Notes: generated by a model from the sequence alone, not told the origin. A stretch of 50,889 nucleotides of DNA from an uncultured Eubacteriales bacterium (GCA_900316555.1 ONDL01000006.1:1-50889); one strand, 5' to 3'. Positions 42,505 to 50,754 are shown, counted from the first letter of the stretch. Made by a program: numbers and translations.

Positions 42505-43431
42505 TCATTTGTTAAATATCGGCGCGAGGTACTTCTCAAGCTCTTCAATGTACATCTTCCCTACCCTGCTGAGGCGGAGGTTTTTCTTGGTGATGTAGCC
42601 TATATGCATTGTACAGCCCGGGTGCTCGTCGTCAGGTGCGAATGGTACGGCGATGTAGTCCGAGCCGTTTATCTCCTCGCTGATGATTCCCGAGCAGAGC
42701 GTAAATCCGTTTAGCCCGATCATGAGGTTGAGCATTGTCGCGCGGTCGGTCGCCCTGATTGTGCGCGGGTACGGGTAGGACGCTAGGATCTCCTCGGCAA
42801 AGTACATCGAGCCGTTGCCGCCCTGTTCAAAGGACAGACACGGGTACTGAGCCAGCTCGTCAAAACGTATCGACTCTCTGTTTGCGAGAGGGTGCCCCTT
42901 CCATAGATAGACGTACGCCTCGCAGGCTATCAGCTCGTGAAACTCGAGCTTGTTCGAGCGGAGGAGCTTTCCGATAACGGGCGTGTTGAAGTCGCTGAGA
43001 TAGAGGATACCGATTTCGCTCTTCATGCTGACAACGTCGTCGATGACCTCCTGGGTGCGGCTCTCGCGGATAGCAAACTCGTACTCGTCGGTGCTGAGCT
43101 TGTTTACCAGCTCGACAAAGCTCTTGACCGCGAAGGAATAGTGCTGGGTGGTGACGCCGAACTTCTTTTTGCTCTCGCCCTCGCCGTAGCGCTCGCGGAT
43201 ATTCTCGATCTGGTGGTACGCCTCGCGCGCGTAGCCCATGAACTCCACTCCGTCGCCGGTCAGCGTAACGCCTCTGCCCGTGCGTAAAAATATGGTGATA
43301 CCGAGCTCGTTTTCAAGCTCCTTGACCGACTCCGTCAGCGACGGCTGCGAAATATAGAGCACCTCGCTCGCCTTGTTGAACGAGCCTTGCTCCGCGATCG
43401 TTATTATATATCTGAGCTGCTGAATAGTCAT
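42505..43431 (-). CDS. LysR family transcriptional regulator
   Basis: The 308-residue protein has the N-terminal winged helix (LRYIITIAEQGSFNKASEVLYISQPSLTESVKELENELG) and a C-terminal LysR substrate-binding domain from about residue 88. The effector and targets are unknown. AAAAGGATTATACAT sets the start at 43431. It converges on the nucleosidase gene. Confidence 0.93.
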   Translation of the reverse strand: MTIQQLRYIITIAEQGSFNKASEVLYISQPSLTESVKELENELGITIFLRTGRGVTLTGDGVEFMGYAREAYHQIENIRERYGEGESKKKFGVTTQHYSFAVKSFVELVNKLSTDEYEFAIRESRTQEVIDDVVSMKSEIGILYLSDFNTPVIGKLLRSNKLEFHELIACEAYVYLWKGHPLANRESIRFDELAQYPCLSFEQGGNGSMYFAEEILASYPYPRTIRATDRATMLNLMIGLNGFTLCSGIISEEINGSDYIAVPFAPDDEHPGCTMHIGYITKKNLRLSRVGKMYIEELEKYLAPIFNK

Positions 43432-43473
43432 ATGTATAATCCTTTTCATATATTATCTATTGCTTTAATAGGT

Positions 43474-43502
43474 ATTATACCAAAGTCCGCGCCTCTTGTC
43501 AA
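43474..43502 (-). promoter_or_regulatory. Promoter of the LysR gene
   Basis: On the minus strand: TTGACA, 17 bases, TATAAT, a perfect consensus. Confidence 0.88.
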
Positions 43503-43519
43503 TCTTTCGGATAATCCCG

Positions 43520-43933
43520 CTATATCAGTATTCCGTTGCAGTGGTCGGTTTCGTGCTGGATAATCTGAGCCGTGAAGCCCGTGAAGGTCTTTGTTCTCCA
43601 CGCAAAATTGCTGTCCTGATACTTTACCTTGACCGTTCTGAACCTCGTGGTCTTTCTCGGCGCGCCGAGAAGTGACAGGCAGCTCTCCTCCGTCTCAAAC
43701 GGCGCGGATTTTGAGATGATTTCGGGGTTGTACATCAGCGTTAGCTTTATGCCGTCGAAAAACGCGATTATCCGCACGGTCTTGCCTATCATGTTCGCCG
43801 CCATACCTACGCAGGTTTCGCGGTGAGCCGAAAGTGTGTCGAGCAAATCGCGTGCGACTTCGGCGTCGTCCTTTGTCGCCTGTCTTGATTTCATTCCCAG
43901 AAACATTGGGTCGTGCATTAAATCCCTTACCAT
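43520..43933 (-). CDS. Peptide deformylase, variant
   Basis: The 137-residue protein removes formyl groups from nascent proteins. Motif 3 is complete (IIQHETDHCNGIL, two metal His and the catalytic Glu) and motif 2 reads EESCLSL with the metal Cys. Motif 1, usually GxGLAAxQ, reads CVGMAANM, so the oxyanion Gln is replaced by Met. The protein is shorter than the usual 150-170. Such variants are common as second deformylases in Clostridia. CGAGGATAAAT precedes the ATG. Confidence 0.88.
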   Translation of the reverse strand: MVRDLMHDPMFLGMKSRQATKDDAEVARDLLDTLSAHRETCVGMAANMIGKTVRIIAFFDGIKLTLMYNPEIISKSAPFETEESCLSLLGAPRKTTRFRTVKVKYQDSNFAWRTKTFTGFTAQIIQHETDHCNGILI

Positions 43934-43963
43934 ATTTATCCTCGATTCTTATTTTCTGATTTG

Positions 43964-43992
43964 ATTATATCTTAAAGCGCGGCGGTTGTCCA
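43964..43992 (-). promoter_or_regulatory. Promoter of the deformylase gene
   Basis: On the minus strand: TGGACA, 17 bases, TATAAT. Confidence 0.7.
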
Positions 43993-44013
43993 CAAATTTA
44001 TTTTAAATACTAC

Positions 44014-44044
44014 TTGACAAATTATACTATGTGTTGTATAGTAT
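44014..44044 (+). promoter_or_regulatory. Promoter and PadR operator
   Basis: TTGACA (44014), 17 bases, TATAGT (44037-44042). The perfect dyad ATACTAT-N7-ATAGTAT (44024-44044) fills the spacer and -10 box. Such ATAC...GTAT dyads are the usual PadR operator form. Confidence 0.85.
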
Positions 44045-44065
44045 TAGTTGAAAGGAGGCATTTTA

Positions 44066-44383
44066 ATGGACGCGCAATTAAAACGGGGACTGATTGATAT
44101 CTGCGTTCTCGCCGCAATCAGGAACGAGGACAGCTACGGCTACCGTATTATCAAAATCATCAAGCCCTATATCGAGATTTCGGAGTCCACCCTCTACCCT
44201 GTTCTCAGGCGGCTCGAGGAAGCTCAGATGCTCTCGGTTTACTCGGTGGAGCATAACGGACGGCTGCGCAAGTACTACCACATCAACCAAGCGGGAATCG
44301 AACGCCTTAACGCCTTTTCGGAGGAATGGAAGGAGATCACCGCTATCTATAACTTTGTCACAAAGGAGGCAAGTGATGAATAA
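44066..44383 (+). CDS. PadR family transcriptional regulator
   Basis: The 105-residue protein has the PadR winged helix: LIDICVLAAIRNEDSYGYRIIK, ISESTLYPVLRRLEEAQML, and GRLRKYYHINQAGIERLNAF. It likely represses its own operon through the upstream dyad. GAAAGGAGG sets the start at 44066. The next gene's start overlaps its stop by eight bases. Confidence 0.93.
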   Translation: MDAQLKRGLIDICVLAAIRNEDSYGYRIIKIIKPYIEISESTLYPVLRRLEEAQMLSVYSVEHNGRLRKYYHINQAGIERLNAFSEEWKEITAIYNFVTKEASDE

Positions 44384-44972
44384 AACAGCTTTTATGAACG
44401 ATTTATCCGACAAGCTCGACCGTCTCAGCGAGGACGACAGAAAGGAATACCTCGAGTTTTTCTCGGAGATAATCGACGACAAGATCGAGGAGGACGGCTC
44501 AAACGAAGCTGCCGCCGTTGAAGCAATGGACAGCACGGAAAACATCGCGGACGCGATCAACAGGCAGATTCCCGTCGAGCCCGGTGACGCGGAGTATGTC
44601 GAGAACCACTCGGTCATTGACTGCACGAACCGATACAGAATGGACGACGGCAGGTATAACTTCACCATCAAGCTGCCCGAGGACGTCAGCCTTAGGGACG
44701 TGATCATCGAAATCACAAGCGACTACAGCGGTACAAGACAGAGCTGCACAAACCTCTTCTACCTAACCGACGGCGAAAACGCGGAGTTTCAGATCCGGCT
44801 CGAAAACGCATACGGCGGATTTAATTACTATGAGCTGACCACAGACAGATTCGCAGATACAGGCATGGGCGTGCGGCTGTATCTCACCTATAAGGACAAG
44901 AACTATATGGCGACCGATATCTCTAATCACAGCCTTGTGAAGGGCAGCGGCTACTGGCTCGGCGCTTACTAA
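44376..44972 (+). CDS. DUF1700/HAAS-domain partner of PadR
   Basis: The 198-residue protein starts with the helical HAAS/DUF1700 segment (MNKTAFMNDLSDKLDRLSEDDRKEYLEFFSEIIDDKIEEDGS), which usually accompanies PadR regulators and may bind them. The rest (about residues 80-198) is beta-rich and soluble (YNFTIKLPEDVSLRDVIIEI...), without the membrane helices common in DUF1700 proteins. AAGGAGGCAAGTG lies before the ATG inside padR. Confidence 0.82.
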   Translation: MNKTAFMNDLSDKLDRLSEDDRKEYLEFFSEIIDDKIEEDGSNEAAAVEAMDSTENIADAINRQIPVEPGDAEYVENHSVIDCTNRYRMDDGRYNFTIKLPEDVSLRDVIIEITSDYSGTRQSCTNLFYLTDGENAEFQIRLENAYGGFNYYELTTDRFADTGMGVRLYLTYKDKNYMATDISNHSLVKGSGYWLGAY

Positions 44973-44979
44973 AACAAAG

Positions 44980-45021
44980 CAGCGTGCAAACGGATCAACC
45001 GAATGCACGCTGTTATTATTT
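44980..45021. terminator. Terminator between convergent units
   Basis: CAGCGTGCA/TGCACGCTG with a 15-base loop; + side TTATTATTT, minus side CTTTGTTTT. Confidence 0.8.
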
Positions 45022-45648
45022 CGATTTAATTTTCGAATAAAGAAAATTATAGAACTTGATTATCAGTCCGACAGATACCGCGGCGATGATGCTTCCCTCG
45101 CGCACGCCCTCGAGCTTGCCGAGAAATATAAGGCAGATTGCCGCCGAAAGCGCGATGTAGATGATATCAAAGAGGATCTTGATATTCTCGTACCTCTTAC
45201 CCGTCACCTCGGCGATAGCGCGGTTCATCGCTTCACCCGGGAGCATGGCGACTTTGCCCTTGAGCTGCAGCCAGATGCCGAAAGCGAGTATCACACAGCC
45301 GAGAAGCATATACAATAGCTGCTCAAAATAATTATGCACCTCTATGCCGCTGATGATAAAACACGATAGATTAGTCAGATAGCCGTAGACGAAGGCAAGG
45401 ACGGTCTGGATCACGATTTCGAGCGGTTTGCACTTCTTTCTGAGAAGAATGACCTGCACCGCTATCTGGATCACGCTCAGAACATTGAGCCAGCCGCCGA
45501 AGGAAAGCAGGCTGCTGACGAGCGAAACAGAATACGGCAGAGAGGCTACGGGCGAGGTGCCGAGCCCCGCCTTTGTCGAAAACGCGACGCCCATCGACGC
45601 GATAAAAAGTCCGATTAAAAACAGGGAATATTGCCGAATGATTTTCAT
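45016..45648 (-). CDS. YitT/YczE-like membrane protein
   Basis: The 210-residue protein has five to six membrane helices. SMGVAFSTKAGLGTSPVASLPYSVS near the N-terminus and GEAMNRAIAEVTGKRYENIKILFD are hallmarks of the YczE/YyaS (DUF6198) group. The role is unknown. The frame stays open upstream to 45993, but AAAGGAGCC places the start at 45648, downstream of a good promoter. Confidence 0.85.
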   Translation of the reverse strand: MKIIRQYSLFLIGLFIASMGVAFSTKAGLGTSPVASLPYSVSLVSSLLSFGGWLNVLSVIQIAVQVILLRKKCKPLEIVIQTVLAFVYGYLTNLSCFIISGIEVHNYFEQLLYMLLGCVILAFGIWLQLKGKVAMLPGEAMNRAIAEVTGKRYENIKILFDIIYIALSAAICLIFLGKLEGVREGSIIAAVSVGLIIKFYNFLYSKIKSK

Positions 45649-45672
45649 TTGCATGGCTCCTTTTACCGCTTT

Positions 45673-45701
45673 ATTATAGCCGAGAGCAAGGTGAAAGTCA
45701 A
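45673..45701 (-). promoter_or_regulatory. Promoter of the YczE-like gene
   Basis: On the minus strand: TTGACT, 17 bases, TATAAT. Confidence 0.82.
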
Positions 45702-45729
45702 TGTTTTCGCCTGAGCTGCCTGCGGGTCC

Positions 45730-45761
45730 GCAAAAAATAACCCATGGCTCTGCGCCATGGG
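45730..45761 (-). terminator. Terminator of the dockerin gene
   Basis: CCCATGGC/GCCATGGG is followed on the minus strand by TTATTTTTTG. Confidence 0.8.
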
Positions 45762-45769
45762 CTGTTGGT

Positions 45770-46150
45770 TTATCGTCTGACGGGGATAAAGGGAAGCTCG
45801 TATGATCTCGTCGTCGGCTGGGTAGCAGCCTGTGTCGTAACCTGTTCCTCCGCTGTTCCGCCGATATTATCATCGTTTCTGAAGCCCGCGATATACATCT
45901 GAACAGCGGTCGCGTCGGAAATCGACAGCTCATCGCCGTCAACGTTGCCGCGTTTTGTGATGCTTCCGTTGGTGTCTGTGACAAGCTCGGCAAGCACCTT
46001 CTGAATATACGTTACGTCGTCAATGGTAATATCTCCGCTTCCGTCGGCGTCGCCTATGATATATGAGCCGCTGCCTGCGGATACAGCCGCGGAAAACATA
46101 AACATCGAAGCCGCCAATAAAGCCGAAAGAACAACAATCAGTTTTTTCAT
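45770..46150 (-). CDS. Secreted stand-alone type I dockerin protein
   Basis: The 126-residue protein has a signal peptide and a full type I dockerin: GDADGSGDITIDDVTYIQKVLAEL and GNVDGDELSISDATAVQMYIAGF, both with the Ca2+-binding DxDGxG/xI loop. A Thr/Gln-rich tail (EEQVTTQAATQPTTRSYEL) follows. Dockerins plug enzymes into cohesin scaffolds (cellulosome or amylosome). No enzyme domain is attached, which is unusual. Start at 46150 follows AGGGTGAGTGGAAAAG. Confidence 0.88.
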   Translation of the reverse strand: MKKLIVVLSALLAASMFMFSAAVSAGSGSYIIGDADGSGDITIDDVTYIQKVLAELVTDTNGSITKRGNVDGDELSISDATAVQMYIAGFRNDDNIGGTAEEQVTTQAATQPTTRSYELPFIPVRR

Positions 46151-46197
46151 CTTTTCCACTCACCCTTCGAATCAGCCTGAAATCACAGCTTTTTCTG

Positions 46198-46227
46198 ATT
46201 ATATCACAGAACAGATGAGTGAGTCAA
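46198..46227 (-). promoter_or_regulatory. Promoter of the dockerin gene
   Basis: On the minus strand: TTGACT, 18 bases, TATAAT. Confidence 0.78.
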
Positions 46228-46247
46228 TAGAAAAAGCGTGACAATTA

Positions 46248-47861
46248 TCAGGCGCAGATCGAGTGCCGGAGCTGCTCAAAGCTGACGCCGTACTTCTCGG
46301 CGATATCTCTGGCGTAGCTCACTCCGTCGGGCGGAGCTATCTCGACCTTATAGGAGCGCTGACCCTCGTGGATTCCCGTGATCAGCGACGCGACCTTTGT
46401 ATCGCCCGCGGTGGAGTTCATCTCATCGAGTCCCATGGCGAGCTCGTGCATATGTGTGTTGAATACAGTCCTCGCACCGAGACACCTAAGAGCACGCACA
46501 ACGTCCTTCGCGATATACAATCCCTCCGTAAACGAGGTCGTGGAAAGCGACTCGTTGAAGAGCAGCACGCTCCTGTCAGTCGCGGCGGCAAAGATTTCGC
46601 TGATTCTCTTCGATTCCTCGCCGAGTCTGCCGAGATTAACGGTCTTGTTCTCATCTGCGGGGAAGTGCGTGAGGATATTGTCGCACGGAGAAAGGCTGAG
46701 CGACCTCGCGGGTACGTAGATACCGTGCTGAGCGAGCAGGAAGATAACGCCGACGACCTGGGTAAAGGTGGTTTTGCCGCCTCTGTTGGGTCCTGTCATG
46801 ATGTAAATACCGTTGTCGCGGCTGAACTCAAAGTCGTTGAGAACGATGTCGATCTGCTGACCCTTGAGCTTGTTAATAGCGAGCTTTAGGTTGTAGATAC
46901 CCTCGGAGCTGAGCGACCTGCAGCCGCTGTCGAGAATCTCGGGACGGGTCATCGGCAGACCCGCATTCATGATTTTGGCGCAGAAATCAGCCCATCTGAT
47001 ATAGAAAAGCAGCTCGGGAATGAATCTGGTCAGGCTGTAGCCGTTGATATTGACATAGCGCGAGAGGGTACTGTTGAGGTGCTTTACAGTCGAGCCGAGC
47101 ATATCGGTCATCGTGCCGCAGAGGTTCTTCATCAGCGGGTCGTCCTCTGCCGTGCCGCCGCCCGAGTGGATCTTTGTCAGGCTGTCGACCGCTCTGCCGT
47201 CCATCATTGCTCCGATCTGGGGAAGGAATTTGATGAACTTGTCGAGAACGCCCGTGTGGTTGAAGCGCTTGTGGTTGACGGACATTATGCCGACCTCTAC
47301 GGGACGGAGCATGCTGTCGAGATTCACGCCGAGGGTGATGCTCTGTATCTCCGAGGTCTCGGTGAGCAGAGCCTTGATATCCGCGCTGAGATACTCAAAG
47401 CCGCTGCCGTTGTAGATTGACGAAACGTACTCCTTCAGTCTGAGCATACCCTCGGACTGTACGGGAGTGCCGCTCAGCGCCTTGTGAATCTCGGTGATGC
47501 AGTTGATGTAGATTTCAAGCTCGCGCAGGCGGTTGATGAGCTGCCACAGCGGTGCCACGGTTTCGTCCATAAAGGTAGAGCCGAGGGTTTTCATATAATT
47601 GAGCTGGTCGAGCGCGGTGGTGAGGCGTTCGCGAAGTGACGGGAAACGCATGATGTCCTCAAAAACATCGCAGCGGTAGCGGATAACCTCGGGGTCGCTC
47701 TCAAGTTCGAGGGTCATGCGCCTGATTACGCGTCTTTCATCGCTGTTCGACGTAATGAAATTCAAGATATAGTCGAGCGAGAGGTCGTTGCAGGTTTCCT
47801 CCGAAAGTGTCTTAGTGTTGGCTTCTTTTCCTGCGGGATACATTAAACTGAGCTGATCCAT
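46248..47861 (-). CDS. MutS-family ATPase without mismatch-recognition domain
   Basis: The 537-residue protein has a helical lever/core region (to about residue 330) and a MutS-type ATPase: Walker A MTGPNRGGKTTFTQ, FPADENKTVNLGRLGEE, and Walker B VLLFNESLSTTSFTEG, followed by FNTHMHELA. The N-terminal mismatch-binding and connector domains of MutS are absent, as is the Smr nuclease of MutS2. The Walker B Asp is Asn. This matches a poorly studied MutS-related group. AAAAGGAG precedes the ATG. Confidence 0.87.
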   Translation of the reverse strand: MDQLSLMYPAGKEANTKTLSEETCNDLSLDYILNFITSNSDERRVIRRMTLELESDPEVIRYRCDVFEDIMRFPSLRERLTTALDQLNYMKTLGSTFMDETVAPLWQLINRLRELEIYINCITEIHKALSGTPVQSEGMLRLKEYVSSIYNGSGFEYLSADIKALLTETSEIQSITLGVNLDSMLRPVEVGIMSVNHKRFNHTGVLDKFIKFLPQIGAMMDGRAVDSLTKIHSGGGTAEDDPLMKNLCGTMTDMLGSTVKHLNSTLSRYVNINGYSLTRFIPELLFYIRWADFCAKIMNAGLPMTRPEILDSGCRSLSSEGIYNLKLAINKLKGQQIDIVLNDFEFSRDNGIYIMTGPNRGGKTTFTQVVGVIFLLAQHGIYVPARSLSLSPCDNILTHFPADENKTVNLGRLGEESKRISEIFAAATDRSVLLFNESLSTTSFTEGLYIAKDVVRALRCLGARTVFNTHMHELAMGLDEMNSTAGDTKVASLITGIHEGQRSYKVEIAPPDGVSYARDIAEKYGVSFEQLRHSICA

Positions 47862-47913
47862 GTGCGTATTCTCCTTTTCTTTTCTGTTGATTGTTTCTGT
47901 TCCTTACAGCCTT

Positions 47914-47942
47914 ATTATAGGTCATACAGCGGATAATTTCAA
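47914..47942 (-). promoter_or_regulatory. Promoter of the MutS-like gene
   Basis: On the minus strand: TTGAAA, 17 bases, TATAAT. Confidence 0.75.
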
Positions 47943-47996
47943 TCAATTGTTCAGGAAGTTCATCAACAGTAGCAGCACCAACTAAACAGACCATTT

Positions 47997-48025
47997 AGAA
48001 AAGGCAAGCTCCTGAGAGCTTGCCT
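47997..48025 (-). terminator. Terminator of the esterase gene
   Basis: AAGGCAAGCTC/GAGCTTGCCTT is a perfect stem, followed on the minus strand by TTCTAAATGG; the U-run is short. Confidence 0.72.
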
Positions 48026-48044
48026 TGAATCGCGTTTTATGATT

Positions 48045-48845
48045 TTAGTTGAGTGAGAGGAAATCGTGAAGGAAGTCAGCAAAGACCGTCTCCCACGCCG
48101 CCTCGCAGTGCTCCTGCTCACGCTTGATCACCGTTTTGAGCTTGTCGGCGGGATAACAGGACGACAGCATCTTCGAGGTCATGTCCGTAACAAGGCAGAT
48201 CACCTGCTCCAGACCCTCTGCGCCTCCGCTGTAGAGGTAGAGATACGGCGGTTGCTCTGTTTTGATCTTCCCGTGGAGCCAGCCGGCGAAGTCCGCGCCT
48301 TCGTACAGCATAAAGCACGGCGAAAAAACGCCCGCCGACGCGAACTTGTCGGGGTGGCTGAGTACCGTAAAGAATGACTGCAGACCGCCCGAGGAGCTGC
48401 CGCAGAACGCGGTATTCTCTCTGCCCTTCTTAACCGGAAAACTCTCCTCAACCGCTGGCATGACGGTATTTACCACAAAATCGTCAAACGACTCTCCCTG
48501 AGGATCCATAAGCCTTCGCGCTTCCTCGGGCATCTCGGGCGGAAAAGCCAGCTTTCCGATCGACGCGGGTGTAAGCTCGTTTGTGCGCTGAACGGGACTT
48601 CCGTCATTGAATATTCCGACAATGATCGCCGCCTTGCCGCTGCTCTTGCGTTCTGCCGCCACAGCCTCGCGCGTGTGCCAGCTGCCGAAGCTGGAAATCT
48701 CGTTCTCAAAGAGGTTCTGTCCGTCGGTCATGTAAATCACGGGCAGAGTTTCGTCGTCGCCGTGCGCCGGAACATAGACGCGGACGGTTCTTTCCTGCCC
48801 CTCGGGATAGCTGAATTTCAGGGTGGTAAGCTCTTCGTTTTTCAT
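48045..48845 (-). CDS. Esterase D/enterochelin-esterase-like hydrolase
   Basis: The 266-residue cytoplasmic protein has an alpha/beta-hydrolase fold of the esterase (PF00756) family: VRVYVPAHGDDETLPVIYMTDGQNLF, AFCGSSSGG with the nucleophile Ser, and EQEHCEAAWE with the catalytic His. Relatives hydrolyse S-formylglutathione, siderophores or acyl esters; the substrate is unknown. AGGAGGAAATAAC precedes the ATG. Confidence 0.88.
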   Translation of the reverse strand: MKNEELTTLKFSYPEGQERTVRVYVPAHGDDETLPVIYMTDGQNLFENEISSFGSWHTREAVAAERKSSGKAAIIVGIFNDGSPVQRTNELTPASIGKLAFPPEMPEEARRLMDPQGESFDDFVVNTVMPAVEESFPVKKGRENTAFCGSSSGGLQSFFTVLSHPDKFASAGVFSPCFMLYEGADFAGWLHGKIKTEQPPYLYLYSGGAEGLEQVICLVTDMTSKMLSSCYPADKLKTVIKREQEHCEAAWETVFADFLHDFLSLN

Positions 48846-48892
48846 GTTATTTCCTCCTCATATTATCGCGATATTATTCACCTTACAGTTCT

Positions 48893-48921
48893 ATTATAAA
48901 TCAGCGCTTGAAAATAATCAA
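48893..48921 (-). promoter_or_regulatory. Promoter of the esterase gene
   Basis: On the minus strand: TTGATT, 17 bases, TATAAT. Confidence 0.75.
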
Positions 48922-48973
48922 TAAACCTTTAATTCACCAATACAACAGAAACGCAACAAAATCAAGCGTCGGT

Positions 48974-49810
48974 TTAAATCAGCTTGCCCTTTCGGTCGTA
49001 GCAACCCAAAAACGGGCGGAGATCCTTCTTGGCGATTTCGTCGGCAAAGCAGAGCATCGGTACCGCAAAGCTCTCCTTGCGGAAGGAATATGTGTTGATT
49101 TCTCCCTCGGCGGTAGCAACAATGGTCTGTACGGCGAGGTTGTTCTCGCAGATTTTTTTCATATAGCGGTCGGTTTCACCCAGAGAAAGCCCCGTCTTCT
49201 TACTGATAAGCGAGGTCGCGATCGGCATGTTCGGCATCGAGTAGATATAGAACAGAATGCGAAGCAGTTTCTCGTCGGCAAACAATGCGAAAACCCTGCG
49301 AAGACTCTCAAAATCCGAGAGGTGGCTGCCGATACCCGAGCCATTCTCCTGCATCAGGAAAAAGTGCTTGAAATCCGGCGAGATACGCATCAACGATAAA
49401 CCGCTGTCATGAATTATCTTTGCGAAATAGTCGTTTCGCTTGCTGTCGGCGGAAACGGAATCGTCAATCAGCTTGCCCATAAAATCATCGACGATCGACA
49501 AATCCCTCATAAGTCCGATTTCGATTGCCCAGCAGATATTCAGTGCATAGCGGAAGGCGTCCTCCTGAGACATACAGCACAGCCTTCTTGCCAGAGCCAA
49601 TGAGTAGCTCTGTTCTTCGCGTCCGAACAGGCTGTCGGTGCTGACGCCGAGCACGTCCGAAATCCTCGGCAGCAGCTCCGCGTCGGGAGTACCGCCTCTC
49701 TCCCACCTCGAAACCGCCTGGGTAGTCACACCGATAAGCTCGCCGAGCTGTTCCTGCGTAATTCCCTTTTCAGTGCGGATTTTCTTTATTTGCTCACCGA
49801 TCACGCTCAT
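48974..49810 (-). CDS. XRE regulator with a C-terminal winged-helix-like domain
   Basis: The 278-residue protein has an XRE helix-turn-helix (IRTEKGITQEQLGELIGVTTQAVSRWERGGTPD) at residues 8-60. Residues about 65-170 are helical. Residues about 170-265 (EKLLRILFYIYSMPNMPIATSLISKKTGLSLGETDRYMKKI...) look like a second winged helix. It is the intact paralogue of the deleted gene at 31438. GAGGGATTGATATT precedes the ATG. Confidence 0.87.
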   Translation of the reverse strand: MSVIGEQIKKIRTEKGITQEQLGELIGVTTQAVSRWERGGTPDAELLPRISDVLGVSTDSLFGREEQSYSLALARRLCCMSQEDAFRYALNICWAIEIGLMRDLSIVDDFMGKLIDDSVSADSKRNDYFAKIIHDSGLSLMRISPDFKHFFLMQENGSGIGSHLSDFESLRRVFALFADEKLLRILFYIYSMPNMPIATSLISKKTGLSLGETDRYMKKICENNLAVQTIVATAEGEINTYSFRKESFAVPMLCFADEIAKKDLRPFLGCYDRKGKLI

Positions 49811-49843
49811 AATATCAATCCCTCGTTTAGTACTTTTTATTTT

Positions 49844-49872
49844 ATTATATCAGCAGCACTTGATAATTACAA
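49844..49872 (-). promoter_or_regulatory. Promoter of the XRE gene
   Basis: On the minus strand: TTGTAA, 17 bases, TATAAT. Confidence 0.72.
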
Positions 49873-49882
49873 GTATATAATA

Positions 49883-49914
49883 AAAAATCAGGGAGCTGCC
49901 TGACGGCAACTCCC
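49883..49914 (-). terminator. Terminator after the small peptide gene
   Basis: GGGAGTTGCC/GGCAGCTCCC (one G-U) is followed on the minus strand by TGATTTTTTATT. Confidence 0.88.
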
Positions 49915-49925
49915 TAAAGATTGAA

Positions 49926-50054
49926 TTATTCTTCGGGCTCAAACGGAGTTTCGTTTTCATCTGATGACATATTTGAAGATTCGAGTACTTCCGGAAAACT
50001 CAGTCTTATAAACTCAAGCTCGGGTTCTGAATAATTTCTTTTCAAAGGCTTCAT
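49926..50054 (-). CDS. Short acidic peptide (42 residues)
   Basis: The frame encodes MKPLKRNYSEPELEFIRLSF followed by an acidic Ser/Asn/Glu tail. AAGGAGG abuts this ATG with no spacer; a TTG at 50045 has the normal spacing and would give a 39-residue form starting at KRNYSEPELEF. Short peptides with a conserved PELEFI-type core and an acidic tail are common beside dockerin-type genes in Ruminococcus; their role is unknown. It follows the dockerin-protein remnant directly and is bounded by a strong terminator. Confidence 0.55.
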   Translation of the reverse strand: MKPLKRNYSEPELEFIRLSFPEVLESSNMSSDENETPFEPEE

Positions 50055-50059
50055 CCTCC

Positions 50060-50678
50060 TTAAGTTAATATAAAGTAGGCATATGCCTTTTTGTAATAAT
50101 CATAAAGCGCTGTTACAAGATTCTTTATCTCATCTGTATTTTTTGTATTATGAAGCGCGTTATAAATATAGTTTTGAGGGTTTACCGTAAATCTGGTATC
50201 GCCGATAGTCAAATTACGGTCATTCAGAAGTTCCGGAGCCTTAATGCCCTTAATATCGTAGTAGACGTATCCGCCCTTTTCGCCTTTTGTAAGCGTTCAT
50301 TATTGTATTGAACTACAGGCAAATTGGTTTTATCGGCTGCCTTGAAGAATACGCGGTAGGTTATCGTATCCTCCAGAAGCATACTCGAGCCGGCGTAGGT
50401 CAGTCCTGTGTTGCCGATTACCTTATCGCCGCTAAACTTTACGCCATTCGTAGTTTCGGGAGAATACGAATCAAGGCCGTAGTCAACCAGCTCATATTCG
50501 TTTGCTTTGTAATTAAACTGAAGCTGTGCCTTTGCTCCGTAGTTCAGCATAGATCTTGCGAGAGTTTGGAGTGCAGCTGTTTTTTCAGGGCTACCCGATT
50601 CCGCTTCTCCGTCTTCGTTTTTTATTATTCGCTCGAGATACTGCTTAACCGTATAACAGGTGTCAACAGATAATAGTC
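50060..50678 (-). pseudogene. C-terminal fragment of a dockerin-type surface protein, frameshifted
   Basis: The first frame reads CYTVKQYLERII..., ALQTLARSMLNYGAKAQLQFNY and YAGSSMLLEDTITYRVFF, the C-terminal module common in Ruminococcus secreted proteins. Near 50297 the reading shifts by one base and continues GEKGGYVYYDIKGIKAPELLN, TRFTVNPQNYIYNAL and LVTALYDYYKKAYAYFIL to the stop at 50060. The 5' end is also lost: a TGA precedes the homologous part with no start codon. Both a deletion and a frameshift are therefore present. Confidence 0.75.
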
Positions 50679-50754
50679 AAATCAGATAGTGAAATATTGT
50701 TGAATAAAAACCTTTAAAAACACGATAAATTGACGAGTAGACTTTTTAAAATAA

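Noticed and set aside
45649..45993. N-terminal extension of the YczE-like protein
   Set aside because: It crosses the promoter and lacks protein-like character; the start at 45648 has a good ribosome binding site.
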